The notes under the pieces: model-generated
Databases searched by the model: none
What the model saw: the letters and a program-made list of their open reading frames with translations, nothing else
Told to the model about the DNA's origin: nothing
Program-made: the position numbers and the translations under genes
Shown: piece by piece, positions 22,261 to 34,084 of the stretch
How the letters are laid out: each line of letters opens with the position of its first letter
How positions within the stretch are numbered: position 1 is the first letter of the stretch
NCBI GenBank assembly: GCA_019802505.1
Contig: JAFMOC010000105.1
Span: 541,001-605,000, forward strand
Direction: 5' to 3'
Length of the DNA: 64,000 nt
Origin: Corydoras sp. C115
Lineage: Eukaryota > Chordata > Actinopteri > Siluriformes > Callichthyidae

Positions 22261-22796
22261 TAATCACAGTCACCGTCGTCCGTGCCGCTGCACTTCTGCC
22301 ACAATGTGCAGCAACCACATGTGTCTCCATTAAAAGGTTCCAAGAGCATTTCTGTGTTTTGTCCTCTACATGCCTGAGTAGGTTACCTCTGGAAACTTTG
22401 ATTGCCTCCTAGAATCCAGTGAAAATAGCATGTGCACTGTTCAGACCCCATGTTTGTGAAACAAACTTGATTCTGTCTGCACTTATGCTTAGACGTGTAA
22501 TCCGGTCAGCTTTCAGTTCATTAACAGGGGAAAGAGTTCTGCAACTGGTGGCTCACAGTGTTTTAAATCACTCCAATTTGCCCCTATAGAATGACACTTC
22601 AATTAGTTGATCGTCTACTGTAGAAATTTGATCAACCTTAAGATCTATCTACTCAGTATAGAATAGTAAATTATGTAGGTCTCTTTATGCATCTTAAATA
22701 TTATCATTTCATTTGTTTCCCCAAAGCTTCTTAACAGCTGTGAAATCAGAAGTCTGTCATATTTAAAGTCCTGTGAGCATGGAAGGCATACAGGAG

Positions 22797-22799
<3 letters not shown>

Positions 22800-22877
<78 letters not shown>
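22800..22877 (+). repeat. (CT)n-(TG)n compound microsatellite
   Basis: About 21 CT units are followed by about 16 TG units. The junction is CTGTCTGTGTG. Confidence 0.97.
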
Positions 22878-22879
<2 letters not shown>

Positions 22880-22899
22880 CTTGAGTGTATTTGAGTGTG

Positions 22900-23060
22900 A
22901 CGGTTAGATGGTAATGCAGCATGACACCTCTGAAATGAGACTGTGGTTGCCATGGCAAAGAGCCAGCAGCCCTGCGGCGGGTGAACGCTGCACGCCGTTA
23001 ATGATGTTTGATTAGTATTTAGATCATGTGCCTTTACACATCACTGTCTATGAAGTGCAG
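22900..23060. promoter_or_regulatory. Unique block with a palindromic RFX-type site
   Basis: GTTGCCATGGCAA at 22946-22958 is a near-perfect X-box palindrome. It is followed by GCCGTTAATGATG and TTTGATTAGTATTTAG, which have homeodomain-type cores. It lies about 7 kb downstream of mrm1 in intergenic DNA. Confidence 0.35.
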
Positions 23061-23261
23061 ACTGTCTTCTGATCCGGTTCAGCATCAGCACTTAGGAGAA
23101 GACGCAGTTTTATTATAAAACAGTAAAATGGCGCAAACACTGCAGCTGAAAACAGACAAAACTCAGAGGTCAATAATAAAATAAAATCCTAAAGTTTGTA
23201 TTTGTCCCAAATTTCACTTTATTAAATTTATTATCAATAATAAATATTTTATCTTATACTT

Positions 23262-23775
23262 TTTTGCTTAATCCTATACCAGGGTCACGTGGGAGGATGT
23301 TTTTGGCAGTGTCCTAGAATAGGGGACAAATACATTAACATTATTATTATTATTATTCAATATTAATCCTAATAATCCTAATGTCATGCTTCATACTATA
23401 TTATCATTATGTTGTTAATGTTGTTAATCTGAATTCATATTTAATTATTTAGATTTAAAACTGGTTCATTTTTTTTTACTCAATGTTTCCAGGCTAAATT
23501 ATTTTCTAAAAACCTTCTTTAGTTTGCTTTTTCCTCTTTATTCATTTACCTTATTGTTTATTTTATACTTTTTTACACTTTATCTTCTGTCTTCTACTTT
23601 TTGTCCCATATTTATTTCGTTTCTGATAAAATGTGGGATTTTATGTTTCTATTTCACTTTTTATTTCCTTTAAATCTGTTATTTGTTTCCTTACTTTTTC
23701 CTGTGTGAGCATCTTCTGCTTAATCCTTTACCAGGGTCACGTGGGAGGATGTTTTAGGTGTCCTAGAAGTCTAAC
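23262..23775 (-). repeat. Two short V-SINE tail fragments
   Basis: GCTTAATCCT, CCAGGGTCACGTGGGAGGATG occurs at about 23266-23305 and again at about 23728-23755, each followed by a GTCCTAGAA remnant. They may be two old insertions or one local duplication. Confidence 0.55.
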
Positions 23776-24620
23776 TTAAGAGAGTTTCAGTTACAAAAAG
23801 AAGTGAAATATTAATACATGGTTTTTACTAGAGCAATGATTAGATGACTTTCTACTATTAGTCTAAAATAAAAACATTTTATATCTTAAAAAATAAATCT
23901 TTGAATTATTTTCATTGCACATAAGTGTTCTAAAGAACTAAACAGCTAATGAAGCATGACATGAAGTATCCTATTGATTTTCCCTCTTTTCTTTCCTTCT
24001 TCTTTCCTTTTTTCTTCTTTATTTTTCTGGATTTTTTTTCTTTTAGTAGGGTTTCCTTTATTGTAATTTCATTCTTATTTTTCCACCTGCATTTTGATTA
24101 TTCGTTTCCTCTCTGGGGTTTCCTATAAAGTTTTCATGCTTTTTTGGGTGTCTTTTCTTGCTGAATTTTTTGGATTTTTTGGATAATTATTTTTAACTTA
24201 TAGTTATTTCCTTTTTTCTTGCCCTCCCTTTGTTACTTTTACTCATTTGTCTCCTGGTTGTTTTCATCCTAATTAGTCTTTTATTCGTTGTACTTTATTA
24301 ATCAAATTATTTCTCAATGTTTGTTTTAATTTTCTGAAGTGTCCTTTTCGTTTCTTACTTAGATTTTTGTTTTTTGTGTTATTTTTCCTTTTGGAGTTTT
24401 CTTTTTTTCTTTTTTTCGAGTTTCGTTTTTTCTTATTTCGCTGTGGAGTTTCATTTTAATTTCTTTATTCTTATTTTTTGATTGTCTTTTTTCAGACTTC
24501 ACTGGAGTTTTATTTATTAATATCCTTAGTATTTTCATTTTTTCATTCCTTTCTTAAATTTCTTTGTTTTTTTCTTTTCCTATTTTTTTTTCTTTCCCTC
24601 CCTAAAGTTGTGTGTGTATT
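23450..24620 (+). other. Strongly T-rich, purine-poor tract
   Basis: More than 1 kb in which the plus strand is dominated by T with runs of TTTTTCTT, TTTCCTTT and similar, ending in a (TATG)n run (24628-24655). No gene seen. Open frames in it are low-complexity Phe/Leu strings and are not credible. Confidence 0.8.
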
Positions 24621-24659
24621 TATGTATGTATGTATGTATGTATGTATGTATGTGTGTAT

Positions 24660-25900
24660 GAGTTTTAGAAAACTATTACACTTAGAAAACCCTAAAACCT
24701 TTGTTGATGAAAATACTCATATATATGACTTGCTTTTTAAAGAACCCAGGTGTATTTGCCCTTTTCCCATTCTCCCTTGTCCATCTACACCCCTCCTTTT
24801 TTCTGCCCCTGACTACTCCATCCTATTCTGGCATATATCTTGATTCCTCCATTATAGTTCATCTGTCAGCTGTACAAGGAAATCTGTCACTATTATTGAT
24901 CTCTTTCACTTTAGATCAGTGCTGTTTAACATTCTCATCTAGTTCTGGATTAAATCCATCGGCTCACATTTCTGATCTCAAATTCATGGCATGCTACATA
25001 CTATATTATCATTTAGATGAATGCCAGTCTATATAAAGCATGATGTCTAATTAGGTGAAGATTACTGTGCATGTATTGATTTAGAGAAAGAGCAAATATC
25101 CAAATGATGTTTTAAGTTTAGACATTTAAGAAAATTTTAATCTGATGGGCACTAAAGCGTTAAAGAGCTCTATAGTGAAAATAAATGGGGAGATACGCCT
25201 AGAGCTTGCGAAAATGCTAATGGGGATATCATGCTAAATTGCTAATTAGCATCAAAGATGCATAGCTTCTGCAATCATCTGCAAGTCTTAGGTTTTGTGA
25301 AATGTAATACATTTTATTTCATGGGTTAAAATATACTGGCAGTGACCATCAATTTACATGCCTTTCCATACCGAGTAGCAAAGTATTTAGCAGCGCTTAT
25401 CTCGGCTTCATGTTTGCTAGCAGTATCACAGAAGTGCCAGCATTCGAGGTCATGCAGCCTGCTTCCTGTGTACTGCAACAGAGACAAAAAACACTGGAAT
25501 TTACTTATTTATTTATTTATTTATTAAATATCATTTTTGTGAAACTGAGAACTTATTGTCATCCAAGGCCAGATCTGTAATGGTGGCAACATGGGTTTTT
25601 TAAACCACATGGCCATTTAGACCCTTTCTAACAGCTTCTAATCTCTGGCTTTGTCAAAAACTAGCAAACATTATCATAGCAGCACATCCTTATATTAAAC
25701 ACATTGTAAAAATTGCATTATACGGTTAAAAGTATTGATACACACCTTATAATTATACATTTATGGATGATTTATTCAGTCCTATTGCCTCAGATGCATA
25801 AAATAATATATCTAGACATGCAGTCTGCCTTCACAAACATTTGGGGTATTCTAAAAAGTTAAATGAATTTTGGCATGTTGCTGTAATTCTGGAATTGGAT
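24660..25900. other. Intergenic DNA without recognised gene
   Basis: Mostly unique AT-rich sequence. A TAAT-rich patch at 25150-25260 (GCTAATGGGG, GCTAATTAGCATC) is a possible noncoding element. A short (TTTA)n run is at 25503-25525. Confidence 0.6.
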
Positions 25901-25911
25901 TTCAAATTATT

Positions 25912-26200
25912 ATCTCATCTCATCTTATTATTCTCTGTTTAATCCCTTAATAGGATTGTGTGGGGGTTCCTCATGCCCGTCCAAGGTAGAACATTTCGGG
26001 TGCACCCAGGACGGGGCATCAATCCATCACTGAGCATGCACACACTCATACAGACATAGATAGATAGATTGTTTACTTTAATGATCCCAAAGAAAATTTA
26101 ACACACACACACGATATAGGGGCAAATTAGAAAGGCTGATTTACCTTGAATCCATGTTTATGGAGTGTGGGAGGAAACAGAAGAACCAAGAGAAAACGTA
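25912..26200 (-). repeat. Old V-SINE copy
   Basis: A diverged minus-strand copy (CTGTTTAATCCCTTAATAGG, GGGGTTCCTCATGCCCGTCC, GTGTGGGAGGAAAC) interrupted by a GATAGATAGATTGTTTAC segment. The head is lost. Confidence 0.75.
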
Positions 26201-26699
26201 CATAGAAAGGGATTTAAATAGTTTTAGGACTTTTTATTTCTAGATGTGAGTGGTTTAAGAAGTTAAAGCATTAGGGAACCTTTACAACTCCACGTGAAGT
26301 TTCAGAGTCACTGGGTCACTGAGTGCTGAAGCACATGGTGCATAACAGTCACTAATGCTCTACTGACTCAAAAACTGCAGAGTTTTAAACCTCCTCTGGC
26401 ACTGTGCAGGAACGGGAACGTCATGGCATGGTTTTCATGGCTAAACAGCCAATAAGCCTTCCTTTGCTCTCATATGTCACTGTCGTATGCTATATCACAG
26501 TCTAGTGCATCTTTGCTAAATCTTAAAATGGCTTGAATGGAGCTCATATAGCATTCTGCAGCCAACTCACAAAAAACCTTAGGAATAAATGCTTATTTAC
26601 ACCCATTACTAATGTTAAAGGACTGATTTGGAATATAAGGCTGTGGATAAGTATTTTAGGGTTATGTGTTTCTTTATAATCGATCGTTAATAAAACTTA

Positions 26700-27120
26700 C
26701 TTGGCAACATCATGCGCGTTTACTTTGACTCAAGCTGATTTAGCTTAAAGTAGGTTTAGGGTTTTCCGATCATTACCAGGTCAGGAGAAAGTGTTTGTGA
26801 GTGAGAGGTGGACTCATGTAAAGCGAGGTACTCAAGGGGACCACATCCAATTATGTGCCCAGCCACACTAAGTGCCAGAGGTGTAGGAGACTAATGGCTG
26901 CAGCTGCCACCCGCTTTCCTGGCCCAATTTGAGCTCATGTTAGCCTGAGTGTGACCACAGCATGAAAAGGCTAATGCTGCTAATGGTCCTGGAGGTCAGG
27001 CAGACAGAGGCGAGGTCGCGTACTGCATCCAATCCAGTAGAACTGTGGTAGGACTGTAGCAAAGTCCATACTATTGAGTTGCATTTACCCGCCCTGTGAT
27101 GTTGAATTTGGTTATTTTGC
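26700..27120. other. Unique block, candidate noncoding element
   Basis: Repeat-free and relatively GC-rich for the region (GGCTGCAGCTGCCACCCGC, GGCTAATGCTGCTAATGG). No coding frame recognised. Confidence 0.25.
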
Positions 27121-27470
27121 ATTGTTAATTTGTTTATATGCTATAAAACTGAATGTGACTGCAGGTGAAATCATAAGGTGATAATTTATTTCATATTTTT
27201 CAGTGGGTTAATCATATCTTACACACACTGGCACTAAGAAGAAGATCGGTCTGTCCAGTGGTTTTTCCATAATTCGTTTATTTGCATTTGATCTCTAACT
27301 GAATATTATGAGATTTACATTGTGCATAAGAAAGGTCCTGTCAGGGTATAGCCAGTAATGCTGTTTCAACCTAAATAAACCTAAACCTGACAAATGAATA
27401 AAAGTAATCTTAATAAAATTACAGTTAGCTCAATAATTTATTACATTTATTTAATTTAACACTAAAAACA

Positions 27471-27816
27471 GGGCGGCACGGTGGCTTAGTGGTTAGCGCG
27501 TTCGCCTCTCAGCACTAGGGATTCCCGGTTCGAAATCCCATTTGGGTGGAGTTTCCATGTTCTCCCCGTGTCCGCGTGGGTTTCCTCCGGGTTGTCCGGT
27601 TTCCTCCCACAGTCCAAAAACATGGATCAAGTTAATTGAGTTCTCCAAATTGCCCCATATATAGTGTGTTTGAGGGAGTGCGTGCCCAGCGATGGATTGG
27701 CGCTCTGTCCTGGGTCTATCTGCCCAGCGCCCAAGACGTTCTCCCCTGGATGGGCATGGGGAACCCCACCGCGACCCTAATAGAGGATAAAGCGGGAGAT
27801 AATGAATGAATGAATG
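27471..27816 (+). repeat. Full-length V-SINE copy
   Basis: Perfect target-site duplication AACACTAAAAACA (27458-27470 and 27817-27829), complete head and GAATGAATGAATGA tail. CGGGAG subfamily. Confidence 0.95.
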
Positions 27817-28180
27817 AACACTAAAAACACATGTGGCTTTGCAATATCATAACACACTTTTTTTATATGCTTAGATTATCAAAACATTTAATTTGATCTA
27901 ATATATGTGTAATATGTCTTATTTAGATATATAGACTATATGACAAGGGTGTAAAGACATGCCTCCTAATCGTTTCATTCAGTTTTGTTTCATTCTGATC
28001 CATTGCTTTAGTTAAAATTACGCTTCCTATTCATATGCATTTTTTTCCCAATGGTATGCTTCTGCAGTGGTCCTGACCTCAATCTCATCAAACCCTCTTT
28101 TCTAACATTGGTGTCTGACTTCCCAATATATGAATGTGCAAAAGAAAATCCACTACATTTCCACAGACACATGGCAAAAT

Positions 28181-28718
28181 CCATCCATCAATCACAATTA
28201 TCTTCTGCTTTATCCTATATTAGGGTCGCGGGGGGGGAGGGGAGTTTCGGGCACCCAGGACAGAGTGCCAGTCTATCGCTATCACACACTCACTCCCACA
28301 GACATGCACACAAACACTCTATATGGGGCAATTTGGAGAATTCAATTGACTTGACCATGTCTTTGGATTGTGGGAGGAAACCGGATTATCCTCCGCATTA
28401 TCCTCTACTAGGGTCGCAGGGGGGTTCCCCATGCCCATCCAGGGGAGAACGTTTCGGGTGCTGGGCAGATACACCCAGGACAGGACGCCAATCTATCACT
28501 GGGCACACACGCTCACTCACACAGACACACTCTATATGGGGCAATTTGGAGAATTCAATTGACCTTCATCCATGCTTTTGGACTGTGGGAGGAAACCGGA
28601 GAACCCGGAGGAAACCCACGGACACGGGGAGAACATGGAAACTCCACCCAGATGGAGATTCGCATCTGGAATCCCTAGTGCTGAGAGGAGAACGTGCTAA
28701 CCGCTAAGCCACTGTGCC
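28181..28718 (-). repeat. Partially dimeric V-SINE within one target-site duplication
   Basis: Read on the minus strand: a full V-SINE from the head at 28718 to its tail at about 28384, joined directly to a second, headless V-SINE beginning at CCGGTTTCCTCCC in the central block and ending at 28181. Only the outer ends carry a target-site duplication, ACATGGCAAAAT (28169-28180 and 28719-28730). Confidence 0.88.
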
Positions 28719-28730
28719 ACATGGCAAAAT

Positions 28731-30265
28731 TTTACAGAAAACCTTCCTACAAAAGTGGAGACTATTACAGCTACAATAAGAAAAGACCAACATGAGGAGG
28801 TTGCTGTGATGCTCAAGTACAATACACAAAATGAGAAAAGCAACATACTGTTTATGTAGCTGGTGCATCATTTTATTAATTACTTTCATGCTAAGATTCA
28901 TTATTCATAACTAAATGAATGTCACTGTCCATTTCCAGCACTGACACACTTTCCACAATCCCCTTTCTGCAAGGATTTCACAGGAGCATGGAAGCTGCAA
29001 AGGGGACTAACCTAGAATTTGAGAACTCATTTATGTGTAGCTTTAAAGATATTGCAGGTAGGGATGTGGGTGCGACCCTCATTGTTGTTTACTGGCTCGA
29101 TTTGGAATTAGCAATGTTAATAAGCAAATTTTCTAGCCACCTTTTGTTAGCTAAGATATTCCTTTAAGTGAGCTGGCGCAACGTAAAAATGTTAGTGGAT
29201 AAATGTCAAGAAGCACCGTGCTAAACGAGGCCTAGGTTTTCACGATATTCTACCCTCTCAGTGAAATATCCAGCATGCTGGAGCAGCAGCTCTTGTAAAC
29301 GAGCGGCACCGCAAATGGCGTGCTGAGGTTAATGGAGAATAACTAAAAGAGTAAATCTGGTTAGTGGCCCCCCAGAGAAGCGGGGGCCCTCCAGCCGTCC
29401 ATATCCCTCCGTCCTTAATGGCCTGCGACAGCAGGGGTCTGTGACGGCTCCATCAGGAGACGTCCCTCTGTTTAACCCTCCTACAGCTCATTATCGCACT
29501 CCAATCAGTCAGCCAGCTAAATGGGACAGGAGAGGCCACGTGGCATTAGAGAAAAGAAAAGATTTCACTATCTAGATGTATAGTAAAGCTTTTATTTATA
29601 ATATAGTCATTCAAGTGTGTTACACTCATAACCAACTGTGTATTCATGTACTGTATGTATATACCATAATATCTAACTTGGCTAAATAACCCTTCGATTG
29701 ACCCCCCCTCAGGTTAATAGCTGCATGATGTTTTGTATGTTCTCCTGAACATAGGCTTATTTCTGCATACATTGTAGACGATAAAAAGAAAGGTACATTT
29801 TTATCAGGTCCTTCTTTGGAAAAATCGATGAACTCATATTCGTCCGATTTCTGGCTGACTAATTAAGTATCACCTGTGGCTAAATATCCTGCCACTGCCA
29901 AAGTTTCATTCATTACCATTGTAATTGTACACGATTCGCTACAGAACAGCAGCTTATTCCGCTTTTGTAGTGGTTAAATCATTGTGAAATCCTGAATTTG
30001 CTCCCTTGGCTCCTGCTGGCACGAACGTCTGGCTGCCAAGACGGATTTAACAGGGGCAGATTGTGTAATTCTCATGTCTGGCAGACTGTGGCGGCTCTAG
30101 AGATAGCAGAGAGTCTTCCGATTCCGTACTGCCATTACCTTGTCACGTTTTTCCTGCAGTTGGACCTGGATGTTGACATGTATTAACCAGAGTTCTGGTT
30201 AATTCCAGGACTTATATATGGTTCTGTCTGGAAAAGTTTTTTTTTCAGTTACTCAGGCTCAGACT
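28731..30265. other. Intergenic DNA; unique block at 29230-29560
   Basis: No gene recognised. The part 29230-29560 is unusually GC-rich and complex for this region (GCGGCACCGCAAATGGCG, GCCTGCGACAGCAGGGGTC, CTCATTATCGCAC) and is a candidate conserved noncoding element. 29990-30190 is a second such patch with an open frame that resembles nothing I know. Confidence 0.35.
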
Positions 30266-30275
30266 ACTTGATTTA

Positions 30276-30654
30276 TTTATTCATTCATTCATTCATTCAT
30301 TCATTATCTTCCACTTTATCCTATATTAGTGTCGCGGGGGGGGTTCCCCATGCCGATCCAGGGGAGAATGTTTTGGGCGCTGGGCAGATACACCCAGGAC
30401 AGGGCGCCAATCTATCGTTGGGCACACACTCACTCACACAGACACGCACACATACACACTCTACATGGGGCAATTTGGAGAACTCAATTGACTTGATCCA
30501 TGTTGTTGGACTGTGGGAGGAGACCGGAGAACCCGGAGGAAACCCACGCGGACACGAGGAGAACATGGAAACTCCACCCAGATGGGGATTCGAACCGGGA
30601 ATCCCTAGTGCTGAGAGGCGAAAGTGCTAACCACTAAGCCACCGTGCCGCCCGC
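30276..30654 (-). repeat. Full-length V-SINE copy
   Basis: Tail of about six CATT units, G run, central block and complete head GCCACCGTGCCGCCCG. Target-site duplication ACTTGATTTA (30266-30275 and 30655-30664). Confidence 0.93.
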
Positions 30655-30664
30655 ACTTGATTTA

Positions 30665-32070
30665 AGTACATTAAATATATTTTATTTGTTTTCTTCACGT
30701 TCACGTCTCATTTGCAGTCGCAATCTCATTCCTTTGTGTAGGCACATCTCTAATGTACCTATAGGCATGTTTTTGAAAGGTGAAAGGAAAGCAGCTTCTT
30801 GCTCTAAGACGTGTGCCACACACAAAGAAAAAGAGAAAAGAGACTATATCTTGAAATTTATTGTGTTTTATTATTGGAAGCAGGGTGGGGGGTTTAGTAC
30901 TTTTAAAAGCAATTTTGAAAAAGCTTAAATAAACCATACAATGTACAAATTAAGTATAATATAATTTTACTTTGCCGTCGTAATTCATTCAAGGAAAATT
31001 GGTTTGTCTCGTTGATTGATGTAAGATTGTTCACTTATACAATGTGTGTTATATATGATCTGTCTTTGATTATTGCACGTTTGTTGGTGCTAACCTCACC
31101 ATGTCCTTCAGAGACATGGTGTTTCAAGAGAGGCTGTCATGGGCTGTGGGTCACATGACTTAGGCTGGAAATATGTCTGTCCTCTGTGGCGAAGGCTGTG
31201 TGGAAGAGTTATGAGTGCTTTCACACGATGGAGAGATGAAGGCAGAGGTCAGGGATATTGATGGAGGCCAGTCTGTGCTTCTCACACCTTGAGCGAGCGA
31301 GGGTGACAAAGACTCTCTGTCAAACTCCTTGGCATGCAGGTTAATGTATTAATTATCTGGTAAACATAGCCCTAAAAGAGGCTTTGCATCATGTTTGAGA
31401 AACAGGAACAGGCTGGGGAACCTGGAACTGTTGTGCAGTCTCAGTGAAATGCGGTACATTACAAAACAGACTTGGGCATAGTTTATCTTTCCCTGTAGAG
31501 ATAGACTTAAAAACATTAGTTGCTTCTATTTCTGCATGTATATTAGGTTTTTGTACATGAAGTTTGCATTGCATTTGATCATTGAGCAGATGCTTTGATT
31601 CAAAGCAAATTACAAGTATCCTAACTTGGATAGGGTCAGAATATAGGGTTGACACAGTACCCTGGAGTAATGAGAGTTAAGGACCATTGACAACTTCAGT
31701 GGACCTGGGATTTGAACACCCAACCTTCAGATTGATAGACCAACACCCTAACCACTGAGCTGAACACTGAACACATCATATTACCGTTTGTAATTGGAGC
31801 AGTGGTATGCCGTTATGGCCTAAAGACCTAGGATCTAAGATCCGAGATGCCACTTACCTGGTTAACATTAAAAAAGTGGAAGGCTAGATCTAGGGTTGCT
31901 CTCTGGTTCTATAAAGATGACCTCTAGTGGTGGATCAAGTCACTACATGATTTTTGGCTCTTTGTATATCCTAAGTCCTAATGGAAACCCATTACAAGGA
32001 ATGAACATGTAAATTCCAAACAGAAGGACCTGTACAGCCTTTTCTAAAATCAAAGCTATCAAAATAGTTG
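30665..32070. other. Intergenic DNA with a second-family SINE at 31570-31770
   Basis: At 31570-31770 a minus-strand copy of the second tRNA-headed SINE is seen (GCAGATGCTTTGATTCAAAG tail; GGGATTTGAACACC and CCTAACCACTGAGCTGA head). The rest is unique; 31080-31350 is moderately complex with no coding signal. Confidence 0.5.
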
Positions 32071-32074
32071 ACGG

Positions 32075-32165
32075 CACCGACAGTTAGGTTTAATAACTCC
32101 AGCAGCACTTCTGTGTCTAATCCAGTCGTTTCAATGCAATAAACCAACACACCAGTATCCCTGCA
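32075..32165. repeat. Fragment of the dispersed palindromic repeat
   Basis: TAACTCCAGCAGCACTTCTG, CTAATCCAGTCG and ACCAACACACCAGTATCC match one arm of the element at 34085-34745. Confidence 0.6.
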
Positions 32166-32439
32166 GCATTGAGAAAGTCCTGCCAATCAGAGAACAGAGT
32201 AAAAAAAAAAAAGTATTCCAAAACAGATAGACTAATCACATTTTTTATCTACGTTATGGTTCTAAAAGGCAATAAAACAAATTAAATATTGTTTTTTTTG
32301 CTGTGAGGTGGCAGCGATAATAAGATTAAACAGGGCTCTTGGTTCCTTTTTATTTTTTATTTATTCCTTTTTTTCCTTCTTTTGCATTTCAAAGCACAAC
32401 CCCTTGTTAATCCAATACTGCACTGCATACCATATGAAC

Positions 32440-32860
32440 TGGTGCAGGGTAATGGCAGCTTAATGGTATTTCAAAGTGGGTCACTGTCCTGTCCTTATTG
32501 CTTTTAGGAGGATAGAGTCATTGAGCTAAGTGTCACTCTGAGCTCTCCTCACTTTTTGAGCATCATCAAGCATGTGTTATTGTCCTAATTGGCAACTTTG
32601 TATCAGTTTGAATGGCATCAGCATGTCAATAAGGTGTCTTCCTAATGGAGAGCTCTCTTCTGTTAATTAGGCCGAATTGATTTCGCCTGGCCGAAAGAGT
32701 GGCGCTGATACTCCTTAATCTACTAATTAATCACAGGTGCGCTGGCAAATTAAGAGCACTACGGATAAGACTTCATCAAACGGTCAATAACTATGGATGT
32801 TCATTGCATTTGAGAAGGGAGAATGCATAAGAGTGAGGTGCCCATTTATGGAGGTGCTGC
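32440..32860. promoter_or_regulatory. Candidate conserved noncoding element rich in homeodomain sites
   Basis: Unique sequence with clustered TTAATTAGG, CTAATTAATCAC, CTTAATCTAC and CAATAAG motifs and a GCGCTGGCAAATTAAG segment. This is typical of developmental enhancers in vertebrate deserts. No open frame of note. Confidence 0.4.
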
Positions 32861-32999
32861 TAGGACTAGCCAAACAAGGTTGAAATACATTTTCTTCATC
32901 CTCATTGTGACAGAAAACAAAACGCTGTTTCGGAAAAAAAAACTCAACCTTTAGGGAAAATCACAATGTAAGTGCAGTTACAAGCTGGCCAAATTGCTT

Positions 33000-33260
33000 C
33001 AAATAACAAAATGGAGGGCTGTTTGCTGTTGTAAATGGGCAGCCCATTACTATTGATTGCTGACAATGCACCATGTGCTTGCTTTTCACCTGTGCAGCGG
33101 ATGCCACGTGACGACTCTGGGATGGCCTCCTTTAAAATAATGAGTGTTTACACAGCCATGTCCCATCACCCTCAATTATGGCACTTATCTGCCGTGCCAC
33201 ATTTCGAACAGCCCCAACAACCCACACTGTCATTTAATCGGCAGAAGTGAACGAAATCTT
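33000..33260. promoter_or_regulatory. Second candidate noncoding element next to 32440-32860
   Basis: A unique stretch with CACCTGTGCAG (E-box), CCACGTGACG (E-box), AAATAATGAG and CATTTAATCGG. Possibly part of the same enhancer cluster. Confidence 0.35.
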
Positions 33261-33558
33261 TGGATTGCCCTCACCTGAGACACTCTTTGTGTATTATTTA
33301 CACAATAAAGCTCCCCTCAAAAAAAATAGATGGCATACAACAGTGAGGTTGTTTTCCTGCAACAAGGAGCACACAAATATAAAATCTAAACCGAATGAGA
33401 AAGCAACTGGAGTGGAAGTCAGCCATGATTGCTTGGTGTAAATTGTAGACTTTTTTTTTTTGCAGAGAGGTTGCAGGTTAAATGTTGGCTTCCTTACAAA
33501 CAAATGTAAAGTCTATTTAAATGAACACCTGGGAGGTAGACCACTTAAAATAATAATT

Positions 33559-33856
33559 CCATCCATCCGTTATCTTCCGCTTTATTCTCTATTAGGGTCG
33601 TGGGGGGGTTCCCCATGCCCATCCAGGGGAGAACGTTTGGGCAGATACACCAAGGCACCAATCTATCACTCACTCACACAGACACACTCTATTTTGAATT
33701 TGGAGAATTGAATTGACCTTAATCCATGTTTTTGGACTGTGGGAGGAAACCGGAGAACCCGGAGGAAACCCACACGGACACGGGAAGAACATGGAAACTG
33801 TACCAAGAGTGGGATTTGAACCGGGGATCCCTAGCGCTGAGAGGAGAACGTGCTTT
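33559..33856 (-). repeat. V-SINE copy, head-truncated
   Basis: Ends at GAGAACGTGC, lacking the outer head. Target-site duplication AAATAATAATT (33548-33558 and 33857-33867). An internal deletion removes part of the GGGCGCTGGGCAG region. Confidence 0.92.
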
Positions 33857-34084
33857 AAATAATAATTTTGTAAGAAAATCTTTTGATTTTTAGTTTAGTA
33901 GCCCATTATGTTTTTATGGCTTGAGTTAAATGCTTAAGGAATACATATCCACAATGTATGTATATTTATTTAATGTTTTATTGCCTTGTAGATGCATGCT
34001 GTAATTCCAAATTTAGATTAGTCCATCTCTTTTGCAATATAAAATGTTATTCTCTTTTAAGCTGTTTTCTTATAGAAAGAATAT

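Noticed and set aside
22800..22877. Possible CRISPR-like or satellite array
   Set aside because: Simple dinucleotide repeats with no spacers; the genome is a vertebrate one.
24478..24843. 121-codon frame rich in Phe, Leu and Cys-Val-Tyr repeats
   Set aside because: Translation of T-rich DNA and a (TATG)n microsatellite.
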